In this document: piece after piece, positions 13,598 through 15,888 of the stretch
Numbering within the stretch: position 1 is the stretch's first letter
How the letters are laid out: each line of letters starts with the position of its first letter
Made by a program: the position numbers and the translations under genes
The notes under the pieces: model-generated
Database searches by the model: none
What the model was told of the DNA's origin: nothing
The model's input: only the letters and a program-made list of their open reading frames with translations
Source of the DNA: Chitinophaga pinensis
Lineage (GTDB): Bacteria; Bacteroidota; Bacteroidia; SXHM01
Length of the DNA: 15,888 nucleotides
Assembly (NCBI GenBank): GCA_945889235.1
Contig: CAMDBK010000037.1
Coordinates: 1 to 15,888 of the forward strand
Reading direction: 5' to 3'

Positions 13598-15766
13598 ATG
13601 ATCAAATATTTATCATCTTTGTATGAAGTGAAACGCCTCAAAAAATATCGCTGGTATTTATTGATTCTCTTCATCCTGCTTGCAACAGGATATTATTTCT
13701 CATTGTCCAAAAAATTATTTGAAACTCCAACCTGCACCGTTATCAATGACAGGAATGGAAATCTGCTCGGTGCAAAAATTGCTGATGATGGGCAGTGGCG
13801 TTTTCCGCACAATGATTCTGTTCCTGAAAAATTCCGTGTGTGCCTTGTTGAGTTTGAGGACAAGCATTTTTATAAGCACCCGGGCATTAATCCTTTTTCC
13901 ATGCTGCGTGCTGCCTGGCAGAATATCACCACCCTGCACAGGGTAAGCGGGGGCAGCACCATCACCATGCAGGTGATAAGGATATCACGCCCGGCAGGCT
14001 CACGGAATATTTTCCGCAAACTGGTTGAAATGGTTTTGGCAACACGAATTGAACTGGCGTATTCTAAAAACGAGATACTCGCCTTTTACACTTCCAATGC
14101 ACCTTTCGGTGGAAACGTGGTTGGTCTTGATGCCGCATCCTGGAGGTATTTCGGAAGAAATGCGAATGAGCTTTCGTGGGCGGAATCTGCCACGCTTGCT
14201 GTTTTACCGAATGCTCCATCTCTAATTTATCCCGGAAAAAATCATGATAAGCTGCTGCAAAAAAGAAATCGTTTATTAAAGCGTTTGCAGGAAAAAGGCA
14301 TCATTGATAAAACCACTTGCGAACTTTCGTGCGAAGAACCATTGCCCGAAAAACCTTTGAATATTCCGCAGAAAGCGCCTCACCTGCTCACACGATTTTA
14401 TAATCAGAGCAAGGGAAAGAAAGTAAACACAACCGTTGACGGAAATCTACAACAACGTGTTGCTGAAAAAGTAAATAATCATTATTTACAATTAAAACAT
14501 AACGAGATTCACAATGCTGCTGTGATTGTTCTGGATGTGGAAACAGGCGAAGTGCTGGCTTACATTGGCAACACTGATTGCGGTGCGGAGCACAGCAACC
14601 AGGTTGATGTAATCACCGCGCCACGCAGCACCGGCAGTGTGATGAAGCCTTTGCTTTTTGTTTCCATGTTAAATGACGGAGAAATCCTTCCCACAACTTT
14701 GGTTGCAGATATTCCGACACAGATTGCAGGTTACTCGCCCAAGAATTTCAGTCTTACTTATGAAGGTGCTGTTCCTGCAAAGCAGGCACTGGCAAAATCT
14801 TTGAATATTCCTGCGGTGCGCATGTTGCGTGAACACGGTGTTGAGAAATTTCATTACCAGTTGCAGAAGCTCGGAATGACAACACTCACGCACGATGCAC
14901 GGCATTACGGGCTTTCAATTATTCTGGGTGGCGCTGAAGCAACGCTCTGGGAACTAACCGGAATTTATGCTTCGCTTTCAAGAACATTGAATCATTACCC
15001 GGTTTTCAGGGGGGATGAATTTAAACCACCAAGCCTCACCCCTAACCCCTCTCCAAGGGGAGAGGGGAATTTGGCAGCGCACATGACTCCCTCTCCTTCG
15101 GAGAGGGCCGGGGTGAGGCAACCGATCAGTGCCGGTGCCATTTATCTCACCTATGAAGCAATGGCAGAAGTCAACCGCCCCGATGCAGAAGCAGGCTGGA
15201 AAACATTTGCTTCTTCGGGTTTTATCGCCTGGAAAACCGGAACCAGTTTTGGCTTTCGTGATGGATGGGCGATCGGCACAACCCCTGAATATGTGGTAGG
15301 TGTTTGGGTTGGAAATGCAGACGGAGAAGGGCGTCCGGGGCTTACAGGAATTTCTGCTGCCGCTCCAATTATGTTTGATGTTTTCAGTTTACTTCCTGCA
15401 GGAGAACATTTTCTTCCGCCTTATGATGATCTGGAAAAAGTGGTAGTGTGCCACAAAAGCGGGCATCGTGCAGGCTCGTATTGTGAGGAGGTTGATTCGA
15501 TTCGTGTTCCGCTTGCCGGTTTAAAAACAGAGGCTTGTCCTTACCATCGTTTGGTGCATTTGGATAAGAATAAACAGTATCGTGTAAACAGTAATTGCTA
15601 TGCAACCAACGATATGATTCATCAGAATTGGTTTGTGCTTCCGCCAGCAATGGAATGGTATTACAAATCAAAAAATCCTTCTTATAAAACTTTGCCACCG
15701 ATGCGTCCCGGCTGCACGGATGAGAACCCTGTGAAAAACATGGGTCACAACTGCGCCGTGTCCTAA
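13598..15766 (+). CDS. pbpC: Penicillin-binding protein 1C (transglycosylase/transpeptidase), C-terminus apparently lost
   Basis: A bifunctional peptidoglycan synthase of the inner membrane with its active sites in the periplasm. It has a cytoplasmic basic tail, one transmembrane helix (about 19-36), and a GT51 glycosyltransferase domain with FEDKHFYKHPG (E87 likely catalytic) and GGSTITMQ (118-125). The transpeptidase has STGSVMK (S347, K350), SLN (401-403) and KTGTSFG (546-552). All catalytic motifs are intact. Two oddities: residues 479-508 are encoded by an inserted palindromic element (SLTPNPSPRGEG...), and the protein ends at 722 aa in a non-family sequence (GHNCAVS) where the C-terminal BiPBP_C domain should begin. 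The coding sequence leaves the family near 15743, at the point where GC content jumps. A GTG at 13631 is an alternative start. Confidence 0.92.
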   Translation: MIKYLSSLYEVKRLKKYRWYLLILFILLATGYYFSLSKKLFETPTCTVINDRNGNLLGAKIADDGQWRFPHNDSVPEKFRVCLVEFEDKHFYKHPGINPFSMLRAAWQNITTLHRVSGGSTITMQVIRISRPAGSRNIFRKLVEMVLATRIELAYSKNEILAFYTSNAPFGGNVVGLDAASWRYFGRNANELSWAESATLAVLPNAPSLIYPGKNHDKLLQKRNRLLKRLQEKGIIDKTTCELSCEEPLPEKPLNIPQKAPHLLTRFYNQSKGKKVNTTVDGNLQQRVAEKVNNHYLQLKHNEIHNAAVIVLDVETGEVLAYIGNTDCGAEHSNQVDVITAPRSTGSVMKPLLFVSMLNDGEILPTTLVADIPTQIAGYSPKNFSLTYEGAVPAKQALAKSLNIPAVRMLREHGVEKFHYQLQKLGMTTLTHDARHYGLSIILGGAEATLWELTGIYASLSRTLNHYPVFRGDEFKPPSLTPNPSPRGEGNLAAHMTPSPSERAGVRQPISAGAIYLTYEAMAEVNRPDAEAGWKTFASSGFIAWKTGTSFGFRDGWAIGTTPEYVVGVWVGNADGEGRPGLTGISAAAPIMFDVFSLLPAGEHFLPPYDDLEKVVVCHKSGHRAGSYCEEVDSIRVPLAGLKTEACPYHRLVHLDKNKQYRVNSNCYATNDMIHQNWFVLPPAMEWYYKSKNPSYKTLPPMRPGCTDENPVKNMGHNCAVS
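15033..15119. repeat. 87-bp REP-like double-hairpin element inside pbpC
   Basis: The outer arms gcctcacccc (15033-15042) and ggggtgaggc (15110-15119) are exact complements. Inside are two hairpins: 15046-15067 (9-bp arms, 4-nt loop) and 15089-15107 (8-bp arms, ttc loop). The length is 87 nt, exactly 29 codons, and the frame stays open, giving LTPNPSPRGEG and SPSERAGVR peptides. These are well-known translations of a dispersed palindromic repeat seen in many genomes. The element is C/G-rich and unlike the surrounding codon use. No clear target duplication is visible. Confidence 0.85.
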
Positions 15767-15888
15767 ATTTTGGGTAGCTGTGGCACTGCTGCCGGCGTCA
15801 ACCAGCGGCACGCTACGGTTTGATTCGGCGGCAGCCAGCCCGAAGCCGCGCTCTTTGACGGGCGCCGTCAGCGCTGCGCGAAAGCTGC
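15743..15888. other. GC-rich terminal segment, probably chimeric or foreign
   Basis: From about 15743 the sequence no longer matches pbpC. The last 108 bases have 75 G or C (69%), against roughly 40% by eye in the rest of the window. The plus strand is closed by the TAA at 15764-15766. On the minus strand one frame stays open through the segment (reading SFRAALTAPVKERGFG...), but I do not recognise it and it has no visible start. It could be an assembly join, a contaminating read end, or the edge of an inserted element. Confidence 0.55.

Noticed and set aside
15033..15119. LTPNPSPRGEG segment as a genuine added protein domain
   Set aside because: The DNA is a nested palindrome and the peptide is a known translation of a dispersed repeat, so it is a repeat insertion rather than an evolved domain.
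15384..15698. Minus-strand frame inside pbpC
   Set aside because: It overlaps conserved penicillin-binding protein sequence and has no recognisable product.
15743..15888. Minus-strand open frame at the window end as a partial gene
   Set aside because: It has no recognisable family and no visible start, and in GC-rich DNA a short open frame is expected by chance.
1..15888. tRNA, rRNA, CRISPR array or riboswitch
   Set aside because: I saw no cloverleaf-like tRNA sequence, no rRNA motifs, no regularly spaced direct repeats and no riboswitch core on reading both strands, though a covariance-model search was not possible.

Overview
The window looks like chromosomal DNA of a member of the Bacteroidota (Bacteroidetes). 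The signs are several TAnnTTTG-type -7 promoter elements, two secreted proteins with type IX secretion (T9SS) C-terminal sorting domains, a lipoprotein of the Bacteroidetes Ig-like type, a single-subunit diheme cytochrome b558-type SdhC, and short starts without clear Shine-Dalgarno sequences. I cannot place it to genus. Base composition is moderate and fairly even until about 15743. The last ~145 bases are GC-rich (75 of the last 108 bases are G or C, counted by hand) and look foreign or chimeric.

Layout: (1) 18-5297, plus strand: an Ig-like lipoprotein, a double-hairpin repeat, a small outer-membrane beta-barrel protein, then a skp/ompH-like chaperone gene followed after 9 nt by dnaG (primase, TTG start). 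A perfect 25-bp inverted repeat separates dnaG from the converging sdh operon. (2) 5365-9919, minus strand: a DUF486 membrane protein, then sdhC-sdhA-[MNT nucleotidyltransferase-HEPN]-sdhB. The MNT/HEPN pair sits between sdhA and sdhB with essentially no spacer at any junction. (3) 10061-11373: a sterol-desaturase-family protein, convergent and overlapping with a small lipoprotein gene. (4) 11641-13520: two T9SS-exported proteins, tail to tail, whose last six codons and stops form one 38-bp perfect palindrome. (5) 13598-15766: a PBP1C-type peptidoglycan synthase carrying an in-frame 87-bp REP-like element. Its C-terminus breaks off where the GC-rich sequence begins.

How the genes work together: much of the window serves the cell envelope (lipoproteins, beta-barrel, periplasmic chaperone, T9SS cargo, PBP1C). 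The sdh block is respiratory complex II / fumarate reductase. The strongest candidate for something undescribed is the toxin-antitoxin-like MNT-HEPN pair wired into the sdh operon, so that the iron-sulfur subunit gene lies downstream of it. A second theme is three palindromic elements of different sequence that share a paired, inverted architecture, one of them expressed as protein inside pbpC.
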